Shown in pieces: positions 8,941-20,563 of a stretch of DNA of 64,000 nt; within the stretch, counting starts at the first letter, position 1; the number at the start of each line of letters is the position of its first letter. Position numbers and translations under genes: made by a program. Under the pieces are notes generated by a model. It did no database searches. It worked only from the letters and a program-made list of their open reading frames with translations, and had not been told where the DNA came from. The stretch is from NCBI RefSeq assembly GCF_020881035.1, contig NZ_JAJITC010000003.1, positions 124,001-188,000 of the forward strand. The letters run 5' to 3'. The stretch comes from Paraburkholderia translucens. Its GTDB lineage: Bacteria; Pseudomonadota; Gammaproteobacteria; Burkholderiales; Burkholderiaceae.

Positions 8941-8983
8941 CGCGACACAACGTGACGCAAGCGCGACGCAAGCGCGACACGAG
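8941..8983 (+). promoter_or_regulatory. Four helically phased tandem repeats upstream of astC
   Basis: Four contiguous units CGCGACACAA, CGTGACGCAAG, CGCGACGCAAG and CGCGACACGAG (consensus CGYGACRCAAG) have their GAC cores at 8944, 8954, 8965 and 8976, that is every 10-11 bases, one turn of DNA. They lie about 100-140 bases ahead of the astC start, in the only gap between the ArgR-type regulator and the catabolic operon, where a class I activator would bind. The bottom strand reads TGTCGC at both outer units, the core of the Pseudomonas ArgR half-site as I recall it. Confidence 0.5.
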
Positions 8984-9002
8984 GCCCGGAACCTCATAGA
9001 AA

Positions 9003-9019
9003 GCGTCGCCTATGCGCAA
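9003..9019 (+). promoter_or_regulatory. Possible ArgR half-site shared with the aot leader
   Basis: GCGTCGCCTAT is identical to 5218-5228 upstream of aotQ. In both places GTCGC is followed eight bases later by AA, which fits the GTCGC-N8-AA core remembered for the Pseudomonas ArgR half-site. A clear second half-site at the expected 21-base offset is not seen. Confidence 0.35.
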
Positions 9020-9081
9020 GACTTGCCGCGCGCGGTTTCCTACACTAGCTGTATTACCTGTCACCCGTAAGAGGATTTGCC

Positions 9082-10317
9082 ATGAACGACCTGACTGTGA
9101 CACGCCAGACCTTCGACGAAGTCATGGTGCCGGTGTTTTCCCCCGCCCCTTTCGTACCGGATCGCGGTCTCGGCTCGCGCGTGTGGGACACGCAAGGCCG
9201 CGACTATATCGACTTCGCCGGCGGTATCGCCGTCACCGCACTCGGTCATGGCCATCCGGAACTGCTGAAGGTGCTGCATGAGCAGGGCAGCAAGCTGTGG
9301 CACATCGGTAATGGCTACACCAACGAGCCGGTGCTGCGCCTCGCGAAGCGCCTCGTCAGCCTCACGTTCGCCGACCGCGCGTTCTTCGCCAACTCGGGCG
9401 CCGAAGCGAACGAGGCCGCGCTGAAGCTCGCGCGCCGCGTCGCGGTCGACCGTCATGGCGAGCAGAAAGCCGAAATCATTTCGTTCACGCAGTCGTTCCA
9501 CGGCCGCACGCTGTTCACGGTCAGCGTCGGTGGCCAGCCGAAGTACTCCGAAGGCTTCGGCCCGGTGCCGGGCGGCATCACGCATCTGCCGTACAACGAC
9601 ATCGCGGCGGCGAGGAAGGCGATCGGCGCGCAGACCTGTGCGGTGATCGTCGAGCCGATCCAGGGCGAGGGCGGCGTGATCCCGGCCGACCCGGCGTTCC
9701 TGAAAGCGCTGCGCGAAGCGTGCGACCAGCACGACGCGCTGCTGATTTTCGACGAAGTGCAAACCGGCGTGGGCCGCAGCGGCTACTTCTACGCATACCA
9801 GGACACCGGCGTGACGCCGGACATCCTGACCACCGCGAAGGCGCTCGGCAACGGCTTCCCGATCGGCGCGATGCTGACCACCCACGAGCTCGCCGCGCAC
9901 TTCAAGCTCGGCGTGCACGGCACGACCTACGGCGGCAATCCGCTCGCCTCGGCGATCGCGGAGAAAGTGGTCGAGCTCGTCAGCGACCCGAAGGTGCTCG
10001 AAGGCGTGCGCTCGCGCAGCGAGACGCTGAAGGGCCACCTCGCGAAACTGAACGCGCGCCTGGGGCTCTTCACCGAAGTGCGCGGCAAGGGCCTCCTGAT
10101 CGGCGCCGAACTGAATGACCGCTTCCGGGGCCGTGCGAAGGACTTCGTCACCGCGGCCGGCCAGCACGGCGTGATCATGCTGATGGCGGGCCCGGACGTG
10201 CTGCGCTTCGTGCCGTCGCTGATCATGCCGCTCGACGACATGGCCGAAGGCTTCGCGCGTCTCGAGAAGGCGTTCGGCGAGCTCGTCGGCGCGAACGCGC
10301 AGGCGGCGTCGCGCTGA
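9082..10317 (+). CDS. astC: Succinylornithine/acetylornithine transaminase
   Basis: A 411-residue pyridoxal-phosphate class III aminotransferase (AstC/AruC) that converts N2-succinylornithine and 2-oxoglutarate to succinylglutamate semialdehyde and glutamate, the third step of the AST pathway. The cofactor-binding Asp224 (IFDEVQTG), the Schiff-base Lys253 (TTAKALGNG) and the phosphate-binding SGAEAN loop at 105-110 are present. Length and motifs also fit biosynthetic ArgD, which can share the activity; the operon decides for the catabolic role. The ATG at 9082 follows an AGAGGA box. It heads the operon astC-aruF-aruG-astD-astB-astE and is the likely target of the regulator encoded upstream. 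Confidence 0.93.
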   Translation: MNDLTVTRQTFDEVMVPVFSPAPFVPDRGLGSRVWDTQGRDYIDFAGGIAVTALGHGHPELLKVLHEQGSKLWHIGNGYTNEPVLRLAKRLVSLTFADRAFFANSGAEANEAALKLARRVAVDRHGEQKAEIISFTQSFHGRTLFTVSVGGQPKYSEGFGPVPGGITHLPYNDIAAARKAIGAQTCAVIVEPIQGEGGVIPADPAFLKALREACDQHDALLIFDEVQTGVGRSGYFYAYQDTGVTPDILTTAKALGNGFPIGAMLTTHELAAHFKLGVHGTTYGGNPLASAIAEKVVELVSDPKVLEGVRSRSETLKGHLAKLNARLGLFTEVRGKGLLIGAELNDRFRGRAKDFVTAAGQHGVIMLMAGPDVLRFVPSLIMPLDDMAEGFARLEKAFGELVGANAQAASR

Positions 10318-10381
10318 TGCTCAGGCAGCTCCGGACGCCCACGCTGATGCAGCGGATCATGCGTCACATTCAACAGGAACG

Positions 10382-11433
10382 ATGATGCTCTTCGTACGTC
10401 CAGGCCGCCTGGCCGATCTCGATGCGCTCGAGCAGATGGCGCGCACCGCGCAACCGGTGCTGCATTCCCTGCCGCACGACCGGCGCGCGCTCGAAGCGCG
10501 CGTGGCGTTGTCGGAAGACTCGTTTCGCGCGGAAGTCGATTTTCCGGGCGAGGAGTTCTATCTGTTCGTGCTCGAAGACTCCGAAACCGGCAAGCTGATG
10601 GGCACCGCGAGCATCGTCGCGGCGGCCGGTTACGCGGACCCGTTCTACGTGTTTCGCAACGACGCGCTGATTCATGCGTCGCGCGAGCTGCACGTGAATC
10701 GCAAGATCCACGCGCTGACGATGTCGCACGAATTGACCGGCAAGAGCCGGCTCGCGGGCTACTACATCGACCCGTCGCTGCGTGGCGACGCGGCCGCGCA
10801 ATTGATGTCGCGCGCGCGCATGATGTACATCGCCGCGAACCGCAAGCGCTTCACGCCCGAGGTGTTCTCACTGCTGCTCGGCGTGACCGACGAAAACGGC
10901 GTGTCGCCGTTCTGGGAAGCGGTGGGGCGCAAGTTCTTCGGCCGCGATTTCGCCGACATCGAAGTCGAATCGGGCGGCCGCAGCCGCACGTTCATCGCTG
11001 AAGTGATGCCGACCTATCCCGTGTATGTGCCGCTATTGCCCGAAGCGGCGCAGCGTGTGCTCGGCGAGCCGGACGCGAACGCGCTGCTCGCGTATGAGAT
11101 TCATATCGAGGAAGGCTTCGAGACCGATCGCTACGTCGACATCTTCGATGCGGGTCCGGTACTGACCGCGCAGGTGGATCGCAGTGTCAGCGTGAGGCAC
11201 AACGAAACGCGCGTCGTGCGCGAAGGGCCCGCGACACACGGCCAAACCTACCTGATCGCGCACAACGGCGCCGGCGGCGAGTTTCGTTGCGTGCTCGGCG
11301 AGCTCGCGCCCGGCAAGGAGGCGGGCGCCGTGTTGTCGCAGGCGGCGCGCGCCGCGCTCGGCGTACGGGAAGGCGATGCGGTGCGCTGCGTGCCGCTGCA
11401 TCAGCCGCAGAATGAACAATCGGGAGAAGCGCA

Positions 11434-11437
<4 letters not shown>
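10382..11437 (+). CDS. aruF: Arginine N-succinyltransferase, alpha subunit
   Basis: A 351-residue AruF (AstA alpha) subunit. Together with the next protein it transfers succinyl from succinyl-CoA to the alpha-amino group of arginine (or ornithine), the first step of the AST pathway. Family hallmarks are visible: FVLEDSETGKLMGTASIVAA near residues 60-80, HASRELHVNRKIHALTMSHELTG near 98-120, and DIFDAGPVL near 255. Two in-frame ATGs (10382 and 10385) follow an AGGA box at 10375-10378; the exact choice changes the protein by one residue. It overlaps aruG by ATGA, so the subunits are translationally coupled. Two-subunit AruF/AruG enzymes are typical of Pseudomonas and Burkholderia, whereas enterics have a single AstA. 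Confidence 0.93.
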
Positions 11438-13937
<2,500 letters not shown>

Positions 13938-13946
13938 GGATCGACG

Positions 13947-15290
13947 ATGCTGCAAGCCACTGAAGCCAATTTCGACGGCCTGGTCGGCCCGACTCACAAC
14001 TACGCGGGCTTGTCGTTCGGCAACGTCGCGTCGCAGAACAACGAGAAGTCGGTCGCGAATCCGCAGGCCGCCGCGCGCCAGGGTCTGCGCAAGATGAAGC
14101 GGCTGGCGGACCTCGGGTTTCATCAGGGCGTGCTGCCGCCGCAGGAACGTCCGTCGATGCGTCTGTTGCGCGAGCTCGGTTTTTCCGGCGACGACGCTTC
14201 GGTGATCGCGCGCGTCGCGAAGAACGCGCCCGAGTTGCTCGCGGCCGCGAGTTCGGCCTCGGCGATGTGGACCGCAAACGCGGCGACCGTGAGCCCGTCC
14301 GCCGATACGCACGACGGCCGCGTGCATTTCACGCCCGCCAATCTGTGCAGCAAGCTGCATCGCGCGATCGAACACGAGTCGACGCGCCGCACGTTGCGCG
14401 CGATCTTCAGCGACGCCGACCGCTTCGTCGTGCACGAGGCGCTGCCCGGCACGCCCGCGCTCGGCGACGAGGGCGCGGCGAATCACACGCGCTTCTGTGC
14501 GCAATACGAGGCGCGCGGTGTCGAATTCTTCGTGTATGGCCGCAGCGAGTATCGTCGCGGGCCGGAACCGAAGCGCTATCCGGCGCGCCAGACGTTCGAG
14601 GCGAGCCGCGCGGTCGCGCATCGTCATGGCTTGCAGGAAGCGGCGACCGTGTACGCGCAGCAGAATCCGGAAGTGATCGACGCCGGCGTGTTCCATAACG
14701 ACGTGATCGCGGTGGGCAATCGCAGCACGCTGTTCTGCCATCAGCTCGCGTTCGTCGAGCAAAGCGCGGTGTACGACGAGCTGCGCTCGAAGCTCGCGAG
14801 CCTGCACGCCGAGTTCAATGTGATCGAAGTGCCCGACGCGCAGGTCGGCGTCGCCGATGCGGTGTCGTCGTATCTGTTCAACAGCCAGCTGCTGACGCGC
14901 CCGGACGGCAGACAGGTGTTGGTGGTGCCGCAGGAGTGCCGGGAAAATCCGCGCGTGGCCGCGTATCTGGACGAGCTGACTTCGCGCAGCGGTCCGATCG
15001 ACGAGGTGCTCGTGTTCGATCTGCGCGAGAGCATGAAGAACGGCGGGGGCCCCGCATGCCTGCGTCTGCGTGTCGTGCTCGATGATGCCGAACGCGCGGC
15101 GGTCGCGCCGGGCGTGTGGATCAACGACGCGCTGTTCGGCCGTCTCGACGCGTGGATCGAAAAGCACTACCGCGATCGTCTCGCGCCGGCCGATCTGAGC
15201 GATCCGCAACTGCTGGTCGAATCGCGCACCGCGCTCGATGAGCTGACGCAAATCCTCGATCTGGGCTCGCTGTATGACTTCCAGCGCTGA
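13947..15290 (+). CDS. astB: N-succinylarginine dihydrolase
   Basis: A 447-residue AstB that hydrolyses N2-succinylarginine to succinylornithine, two ammonia and CO2, step two of the pathway. The N terminus [18 protein letters not shown] with its SFGNVAS continuation is diagnostic. The C-terminal part has [12 protein letters not shown] with the expected nucleophile at about Cys371, and HNDVIAVGN near 250. The length matches the family at about 445. A GAGGA box at 13936-13940, overlapping the astD stop, serves the ATG at 13947. The 3' end overlaps the start of astE by 17 bases. Confidence 0.94.
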   Translation: MLQATEANFDGLVGPTHNYAGLSFGNVASQNNEKSVANPQAAARQGLRKMKRLADLGFHQGVLPPQERPSMRLLRELGFSGDDASVIARVAKNAPELLAAASSASAMWTANAATVSPSADTHDGRVHFTPANLCSKLHRAIEHESTRRTLRAIFSDADRFVVHEALPGTPALGDEGAANHTRFCAQYEARGVEFFVYGRSEYRRGPEPKRYPARQTFEASRAVAHRHGLQEAATVYAQQNPEVIDAGVFHNDVIAVGNRSTLFCHQLAFVEQSAVYDELRSKLASLHAEFNVIEVPDAQVGVADAVSSYLFNSQLLTRPDGRQVLVVPQECRENPRVAAYLDELTSRSGPIDEVLVFDLRESMKNGGGPACLRLRVVLDDAERAAVAPGVWINDALFGRLDAWIEKHYRDRLAPADLSDPQLLVESRTALDELTQILDLGSLYDFQR

Positions 15291-16356
15291 GCACGCAATG
15301 CCGGCCCCGAGCGCGATGCTCGACGATTTTCTCGCCTTTACGCTGGCGGGTTCGCAGCCTCGCGCGCATGACAGGCGAGGGACGTGCGCGAATGGCGTGC
15401 GCTGGACCTGGCAGGATGACGGCGTACTTGTCATCGAGCCCGCGCACGAGCAGGCGGACTTACGCAGCGTGCTCGTCTCGGCTGGCGTGCATGGCGACGA
15501 AACCGCACCGATCGAACTGTTGTCGCGCATCGTTGCCGATATCGCGCAAGGCCGCGCCGCCCTCGCGTGCCGGCTGCTAGTGGTTCTCGGCAACATCGAT
15601 GCGATGCGCGACGGCGGCCGCTATCGTGACGACGATCTGAACCGGCTCTTCAGCGGTCGTCATCTGCAACTGCCGCGCAGTCACGAAGCGCCGCGCGCGG
15701 CCGCGCTCGAACAGGCCGCGATGCGCTTTTTCGCGGACGCGTCCGAGGCGCCAGGCGCGCGCTGGCATATCGACATGCATACGGCGATCCGTGCGTCGGT
15801 GTTCGAGCGCTTCGCGCTGCTGCCGCATACCGGCAAGCCGTTTTCGCGTGCGATGTTCGAATGGCTCGGCGAGGCGCGCATCGACGCGGTGTTGCTGCAC
15901 ACGACGAAGGGCAACACGTATTCCCACTTCACCGCGCAAGCCTGCGGCGCCGATGCGTGCACGCTCGAACTCGGCAAGGTGCGGCCGTTCGGCCAGAACG
16001 ATCTGACGCGCTTCGAGGGCGCGGATCTCGCGGTGCGCGCGCTCCTGGCCGGCGCGCGGGTGGACTCGCGAAGCAACGCACCAACCGGCGGCGAGAGCAC
16101 TTTGCCGCGCGTGTTCACGGTCGTCGATCAGCTCACCAAGCAAAGCGACGCATTCGAGTTGCTGCTCGCATCCGACGTGCCGAACTTCACGCCGCTCGCA
16201 AAGGGCACCTTGCTCGCGCGGGACGGCGACTATCGGTACACCGTGCGGCGCGATGAAGAGCGCATCGTGTTTCCGAACCCGGCGGTCAAGCCCGGCCTGC
16301 GCGCGGGTCTGCTTGTCGTCGACACCACGGCCGAGACGCTGCGGCGTCTTGTCTAG
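15274..16356 (+). CDS. astE: Succinylglutamate desuccinylase
   Basis: A 360-residue zinc hydrolase of the AstE/aspartoacylase family, cleaving N-succinylglutamate to glutamate and succinate, the last AST step. Zinc ligands are visible: His and Glu in VHGDETAP and a His in [20 protein letters not shown] is the family arginine/asparagine motif. Later ATGs at 15298 and 15316 would shorten it, but the start MTSSAE, which overlaps astB by 17 bases, corresponds to the start I recall for Burkholderia AstE, so I kept 15274. It closes the catabolic part of the operon; a -10-like TAAAAT at 16369-16374 suggests the binding-protein gene also has its own promoter. Confidence 0.9.
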   Translation: MTSSAEHAMPAPSAMLDDFLAFTLAGSQPRAHDRRGTCANGVRWTWQDDGVLVIEPAHEQADLRSVLVSAGVHGDETAPIELLSRIVADIAQGRAALACRLLVVLGNIDAMRDGGRYRDDDLNRLFSGRHLQLPRSHEAPRAAALEQAAMRFFADASEAPGARWHIDMHTAIRASVFERFALLPHTGKPFSRAMFEWLGEARIDAVLLHTTKGNTYSHFTAQACGADACTLELGKVRPFGQNDLTRFEGADLAVRALLAGARVDSRSNAPTGGESTLPRVFTVVDQLTKQSDAFELLLASDVPNFTPLAKGTLLARDGDYRYTVRRDEERIVFPNPAVKPGLRAGLLVVDTTAETLRRLV

Positions 16357-16374
16357 ACAGGTTGCGTGTAAAAT
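16349..16374 (+). promoter_or_regulatory. Possible promoter for the binding-protein gene
   Basis: TTGTCT (16349-16354) and TAAAAT (16369-16374) resemble -35 and -10 boxes, but the 14-base spacer is short, so an activator may be needed. It lies at the end of astE, 130 bases before the binding-protein start. Confidence 0.3.
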
Positions 16375-16502
16375 CGCGGGCTTCGCGGCTCTCGCATCCA
16401 CCGATTACGCGGGCCGTGCGAGTCGGAAGCGCGACGGACGCAAGCCGTCCGTGCGTGCCCATCCGGCTCCGTTTTAGTCAACCCCGTAGAGGAACACCCG
16501 TA

Positions 16503-17297
16503 ATGAAGATGAATTGGCCCAACATGGCCGCGCTCGCGCTGTTCGCGACGGCGGCGCTGGCGGCAGGCACCGCGTCGGCGGCTGAGATCAAGGAAGTGCG
16601 CTTCGGCGTCGAGGCGTCGTATGCGCCGTTCGAATCGAAGTCGCCGGCTGGCGAGCTGCAGGGCTTCGACATCGACGTCGGCAATGCCGTGTGCGCGAAG
16701 CTGAAGGCCAAATGCGTGTGGGTCGAGAACTCGTTCGACGGTCTGATCCCGGCGCTCGAAGCGCGCAAATTCAGCGCGATCAACTCGGACATGACGATCA
16801 CCGACCAGCGTCGCCAGGCGATCGACTTCACCGATCCGATCTACACGATCCCGAATCAGATGATCGCGAGGAAGGGCAGCGCTCTGCAGCCGACGCCTGC
16901 GTCGCTGAAGGGCAAGCACGTCGGCGTGCTGCAGGGCACGATCCAGGAAACGTATGCGAAGGCGCGCTGGGCGCCGGCCGGCGTCGACGTCGTGCCGTAT
17001 CAGACGCAGGACCAGATTTACGCGGACCTCGCGGCGGGCCGTCTCGATGCGTCGTTCCAGGATGCCGAAGCGGCTTCGAAGGGCTTTCTGAAGAAGCCGC
17101 AGGGCGCGGGCTTCGAGTTCGCCGGTCCGGCCGTCAGCGATGAGAAGCTGCTCGGCGCGGGTGTCGGTTACGGCGTGCGCAAGAACGACAAGGCGCTCAA
17201 GGATGCATTGAACGGCGCGTTGAAGGAGCTGAAGGCGGACGGCACGATCGACCGCCTCGCCGCGAAGTACTTCGACGTGAAAGTCGTCCTCAAGTAA
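16503..17297 (+). CDS. aotJ: Periplasmic basic amino acid binding protein (AotJ/ArtJ type)
   Basis: A 264-residue periplasmic solute-binding protein of the lysine/arginine/ornithine (LAO/HisJ) family. A signal peptide of about 26 residues ends at TASA. The mature protein has the family elements VRFGVEASYAPFESK, GFDIDVGNAVC, NSFDGLIPALEARKFSAI and MTITDQRRQAIDFTDPIY, which line the amino acid site. It should deliver arginine/ornithine to the permease encoded by aotQMP about 9 kb upstream. In Pseudomonas the equivalent gene leads the transporter operon; here it sits after astE. An AGAGGA box at 16488-16492 serves the ATG. A strong terminator follows. Confidence 0.92.
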   Translation: MKMNWPNMAALALFATAALAAGTASAAEIKEVRFGVEASYAPFESKSPAGELQGFDIDVGNAVCAKLKAKCVWVENSFDGLIPALEARKFSAINSDMTITDQRRQAIDFTDPIYTIPNQMIARKGSALQPTPASLKGKHVGVLQGTIQETYAKARWAPAGVDVVPYQTQDQIYADLAAGRLDASFQDAEAASKGFLKKPQGAGFEFAGPAVSDEKLLGAGVGYGVRKNDKALKDALNGALKELKADGTIDRLAAKYFDVKVVLK

Positions 17298-17315
17298 CGA
17301 CGGTGAACGACTGAC

Positions 17316-17346
17316 AACGGCCGCTTATGCGGCCGTTCTGCTTTTT
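17316..17346 (+). terminator. Rho-independent terminator after the arginine block
   Basis: AACGGCCGC (17316-17324) and GCGGCCGTT (17329-17337) form a perfect 9-bp stem with a TTAT loop, followed shortly by five T residues. It marks the end of the transport/catabolism unit. Confidence 0.85.
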
Positions 17347-17398
17347 GCGCCTGTCGCAAACGTTCAACAAATATTTCGAGATATTGCCCCGTAAGCTG

Positions 17399-17426
17399 TT
17401 CGCGCCTGATGACGCTGCGATAAAAT
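17399..17426 (+). promoter_or_regulatory. Candidate promoter of the first EAL-HDOD gene
   Basis: TAAAAT at 17421-17426 is a good -10; TTCGCG at 17399-17404 is a poor -35 at a 16-base spacing. The gene starts about 110 bases downstream. Confidence 0.3.
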
Positions 17427-17537
17427 CGCGAGGCACGCCGCGCCCGATGGACCTTTCAACGTCACGGAAATGCGCCGACGTGCAGCGAAAAACAGAACAT
17501 AGCGGCCAGGCGCCAGCGGCGCTGAGCGGGGACTGGA

Positions 17538-18890
17538 ATGACCACCATCGCAATCGAGACTCTGAGCCACAGCGGCACGACCGACGACGCGTCGCTGATC
17601 GCCAGCTTCGCGCGTCAGCCCATTCTGAATCGGGACGGCATGCTGTGCGGCTACGAGATCAAGGTGCGTGCGCCCGAGCTGCCGCTCGCCGACGCGGACC
17701 ACACGGCGTCGCGAGCCGACGCCTTGCCGGGCCGCCCGCCAACACCGGCGCAACGCGTCGTGCGCGCGGTCGTGCGCGGTCTCGTGCAGGGCGACGTGCT
17801 CGGCGCGCTGACCGGCCATCCGGCGTACGTCGACGTGAGCCGCGAACTGCTGCTCGACGACGCGATCATGAGATTGCCCGCCGAGCGCTTCATGCTCGAA
17901 CTGCCTTCATCGCTCGAAGTCGACGGCGAGTTGATCGCGCGTATCGTGCATCTGCATGGCCGCCGCTACCGTTTCGCGCTCGACGACGTCACGCTGCCCG
18001 ACGAGACCTTCGCAAAGCTGCTGCCATACGCCGAAGTCGTGAAGGTCGACGTCGCGCGTGCGCCGCGCGCGCTGCTGCCGAAGCTCGCGAGCGTGCTGAA
18101 GTCGGCGGGCAAGCTGCTGCTCGCAGCGGGCCTCGATTCGCAGGCCGACTTTGAAACGGCGCATGAGCTCGGCTTCGACCGCTTCCAGGGCTACTACTTC
18201 GCGCGTGCGCAAAGCTCGGCGACGCGCCGTGTCAGCGCGCCGCGCCACGCGCTGCTCAATCTGCTGCAACTGCTCGCGGGAGACCCGACGGTCGCGCAGC
18301 TCGAAGCCGAGCTGAAGCTGAACCCGTTGCTCGTCATGCATCTGATGAAGCTCGCGAATTCGAGCGGCCTCGCGGTCGGTCACAAGGTGACGACGTTGCG
18401 CGACGCGATCAACGCGACCGGCACCGACCGCATCGCGCGCTGGACGCAACTGCTGCTCTACGCCGACGGCCGCAAGGTCGCGCTCGAGGACGATCCGCTG
18501 CTGCAACTCGCGGCCTCGCGCGCGCGCTTCATGGAGCTCGCAATCGAGCGCATGCCCGAGGCGGGCCGCGATGAAGCCGACGCGGCCTTCCTGACCGGTG
18601 TGTTTTCGTTCGTCGATGCGGTGTTTGGGGGCTCGCTCGAAAAAACGCTGAACATCCTGACGCTGTCGCGACCGATCCAGGCCGCGATCCTGCATCGCGA
18701 GGGCACGCTTGGCGTGCTGCTGAGCGCGGTCGAAGCGCTCGAGAGCGGCGCATGGGAGCGCATCGCGACGCTATGCGAGCGCCTTGCGCCATTGACCGTG
18801 GAAGAGGTCGCGCGCATGGGCCTCGCGGCCGGCGCATGGGCCGGCGTCGCGGATCACAGCGCGCATGGGCTGGAGCGGATCGAGGACTGA
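17538..18890 (+). CDS. EAL-HDOD signalling protein (YuxH type)
   Basis: A 450-residue two-domain protein. An N-terminal EAL-like domain spans about residues 20-220 (FARQPILNRDGMLCGYEIKV, FALDDVTLPDE, FDRFQGYYFARA). A C-terminal HDOD domain spans about 235-430 (LLNLLQLLAGDPTVAQLEAELKLNP region, HLMKLANSSG). The EAL signature residues that bind metal in active cyclic-di-GMP phosphodiesterases are largely missing, as in other YuxH/CdgJ-type proteins, so it is likely a non-catalytic signalling adaptor affecting motility or surface behaviour. HDOD domains are degenerate HD phosphohydrolases. The ATG at 17538 follows GGGGA. A paralogue with the same layout lies at 22.7-24.0 kb. Confidence 0.87.
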   Translation: MTTIAIETLSHSGTTDDASLIASFARQPILNRDGMLCGYEIKVRAPELPLADADHTASRADALPGRPPTPAQRVVRAVVRGLVQGDVLGALTGHPAYVDVSRELLLDDAIMRLPAERFMLELPSSLEVDGELIARIVHLHGRRYRFALDDVTLPDETFAKLLPYAEVVKVDVARAPRALLPKLASVLKSAGKLLLAAGLDSQADFETAHELGFDRFQGYYFARAQSSATRRVSAPRHALLNLLQLLAGDPTVAQLEAELKLNPLLVMHLMKLANSSGLAVGHKVTTLRDAINATGTDRIARWTQLLLYADGRKVALEDDPLLQLAASRARFMELAIERMPEAGRDEADAAFLTGVFSFVDAVFGGSLEKTLNILTLSRPIQAAILHREGTLGVLLSAVEALESGAWERIATLCERLAPLTVEEVARMGLAAGAWAGVADHSAHGLERIED

Positions 18891-19010
18891 GCGGTGCGCG
18901 AGCGTCGCGAACCTGAAGCTCAATGCCCTGCGCGTTATCACGCAATCGTTTTCGGGCAAACACGGAAGGGATGGAAGTGAAGCAGGGTGATCAACGATCA
19001 CGCCAGGTCT

Positions 19011-20468
19011 TCACGTCGTCTCCATTTCCCGCATCTGCCCCTGGCCGAAAAAACGCCCTAACTCCTGCGCCAGTTCGTTGAGCACGCCCATCTCCTTCTG
19101 CGAGATGCGGCGCGCCTCCTGCGTATGCGACCAGTCGCCGTACATGAGCGCGACAGTCTGATCGGTTTCGTCGAGGATCGGCAGCAGGACGAACGCGCGC
19201 GCGTCGTCGAACGCGCGGCGGAACCACTCGGGCAGCCGCGCGACCATCTTCGGATCGCGCGCATTCTCTATGAAGATGCCCACCGAGTTCGCGATCGCGA
19301 GATGAAACACGTCGGGCTCGAACGCGGTGTTGAACGTGAGCCGGGGCAGCGCCGCGTCGATTTTCGGCCCGAGGCCGAGGCGCGCCTTGAAGGTGCCGTT
19401 GCTGTGCTTGACGAACACCACGACGCGCGCGAAGCCGAGGCCCGCGAGCACGGTCTCCGCGGCCATCGCGAGCGCCGGTGCGAGCGGGCTGCCCTCGGGC
19501 AGGTCGCGCAGGTCATTCACGCCGACCGCGATGCGTGCTTCGGGCGTGAGCGCTTCGCGCGCAATCGCATCGGCATTCGCGCGCAGCTCGACGATTTCTG
19601 CCATCACGCCGTCGCCGCCTTCCTCGCGCGCAAGCGCGACGCTCATCTGCAGCAGCACGTCGGGGTCGGTGTTCAACGCGCCGCTGTACTGCTGCGCCAG
19701 TTCGCCGATGCGTGCCTCGCGTTCCCAGTCGGGCATGTTTTGCTGCGTGAGCACGTCGGCGACCGCGGTCGAGTAATTGGTGATCGCGCGCAGCCACTGC
19801 ACCTGGCGCGGTTGCGTCACATCCTGCGGATCGAACTCGCCCATGCCCGAACGGATCGTGTCGGGCAGGCGCCAGCGCACCGCGGCTTCGGCGCCGATTT
19901 CATCGAACGTGACGCCGAGCACGAGCACGCACGCATCGGTTTCGAGCGCGCCGCCTTCGATATGGCGGCGAATCTGGTCCCATTCGGCGTCGAGATAGAA
20001 AACGACGAGCAGCTTGCCGATCTGCCGCATCAGCGTGCAGACCACCGCTTCCTCGCCGGCGCGCAGGTCGCCGCGCTCGGTCAGCTTGCGTGCGACGCAC
20101 CCCGACAGCAGCGTGCGGTTCAGTTCGAGTTTCGCGTCGATGCGGCGCGGCGCGCTGTGATGAAAGTGATCGACGATCTTCAGACCGACGACCAGATGGC
20201 CGACCGCATCCATGCCCAGCACCATCAGCGCGCGCGACACTGTCGTGATGTTGCCGCCGAACGCCATGTACATCGCCGAGTTCGCGAGCCGCAGCACCTT
20301 TTGCGTGAGCGCGAAATCAGACAGTACCACCTGCACGAGGCCGGTGAAGTCCAGGTCGTCGTTGTTCACCGCCGCCATGGTGCTGCGCAGCGATTGCGAC
20401 AGCATCGGAAAATCGCCGCGCTCGCTCATTCGCGTCCAGAGCCGGTCGAGCACTGCCGCCTTTACCAT
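19011..20468 (-). CDS. HDOD domain protein with C-terminal GAF-like sensor
   Basis: A 485-residue cytoplasmic protein with an N-terminal HDOD domain at about residues 10-215 (LSQSLRSTMAAVNND, LRLANSAMYMAFG, VSRALMVLGMDAVGHLV) and a C-terminal region at about 290-470 that looks like a GAF sensor (AMAAETVLAGLGFARVVVFVK, FVLLPILDETDQTVALMYGDW). HDOD proteins act in signal transduction, often linked to cyclic-di-GMP, stress or motility, without known catalysis. It runs convergent to the EAL-HDOD gene and lies 95 bases downstream of the PAS-GGDEF-EAL gene on the same strand, so these two may be co-transcribed. The ATG at 20468 gives MVKAAVLDRLW; no strong ribosome binding site is visible. Confidence 0.83.
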   Translation of the reverse strand: MVKAAVLDRLWTRMSERGDFPMLSQSLRSTMAAVNNDDLDFTGLVQVVLSDFALTQKVLRLANSAMYMAFGGNITTVSRALMVLGMDAVGHLVVGLKIVDHFHHSAPRRIDAKLELNRTLLSGCVARKLTERGDLRAGEEAVVCTLMRQIGKLLVVFYLDAEWDQIRRHIEGGALETDACVLVLGVTFDEIGAEAAVRWRLPDTIRSGMGEFDPQDVTQPRQVQWLRAITNYSTAVADVLTQQNMPDWEREARIGELAQQYSGALNTDPDVLLQMSVALAREEGGDGVMAEIVELRANADAIAREALTPEARIAVGVNDLRDLPEGSPLAPALAMAAETVLAGLGFARVVVFVKHSNGTFKARLGLGPKIDAALPRLTFNTAFEPDVFHLAIANSVGIFIENARDPKMVARLPEWFRRAFDDARAFVLLPILDETDQTVALMYGDWSHTQEARRISQKEMGVLNELAQELGRFFGQGQMREMETT

Positions 20469-20563
20469 GTGAGTCCCGCAAAAGCCATACGTGTTCCAGT
20501 GAATGCCATGCCGGTCGTGAGCCGGCTTGTTGCGCTGCGTGAGCGTCGCGTCTGCATCGCCCG

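Noticed and set aside
8941..8983. Exact Pseudomonas ArgR half-sites (TGTCGC-N8-AA) in the phased repeats
   Set aside because: TGTCGC occurs on the bottom strand of the outer units, but AA is not found eight bases on, so the repeats were reported only as phased units.
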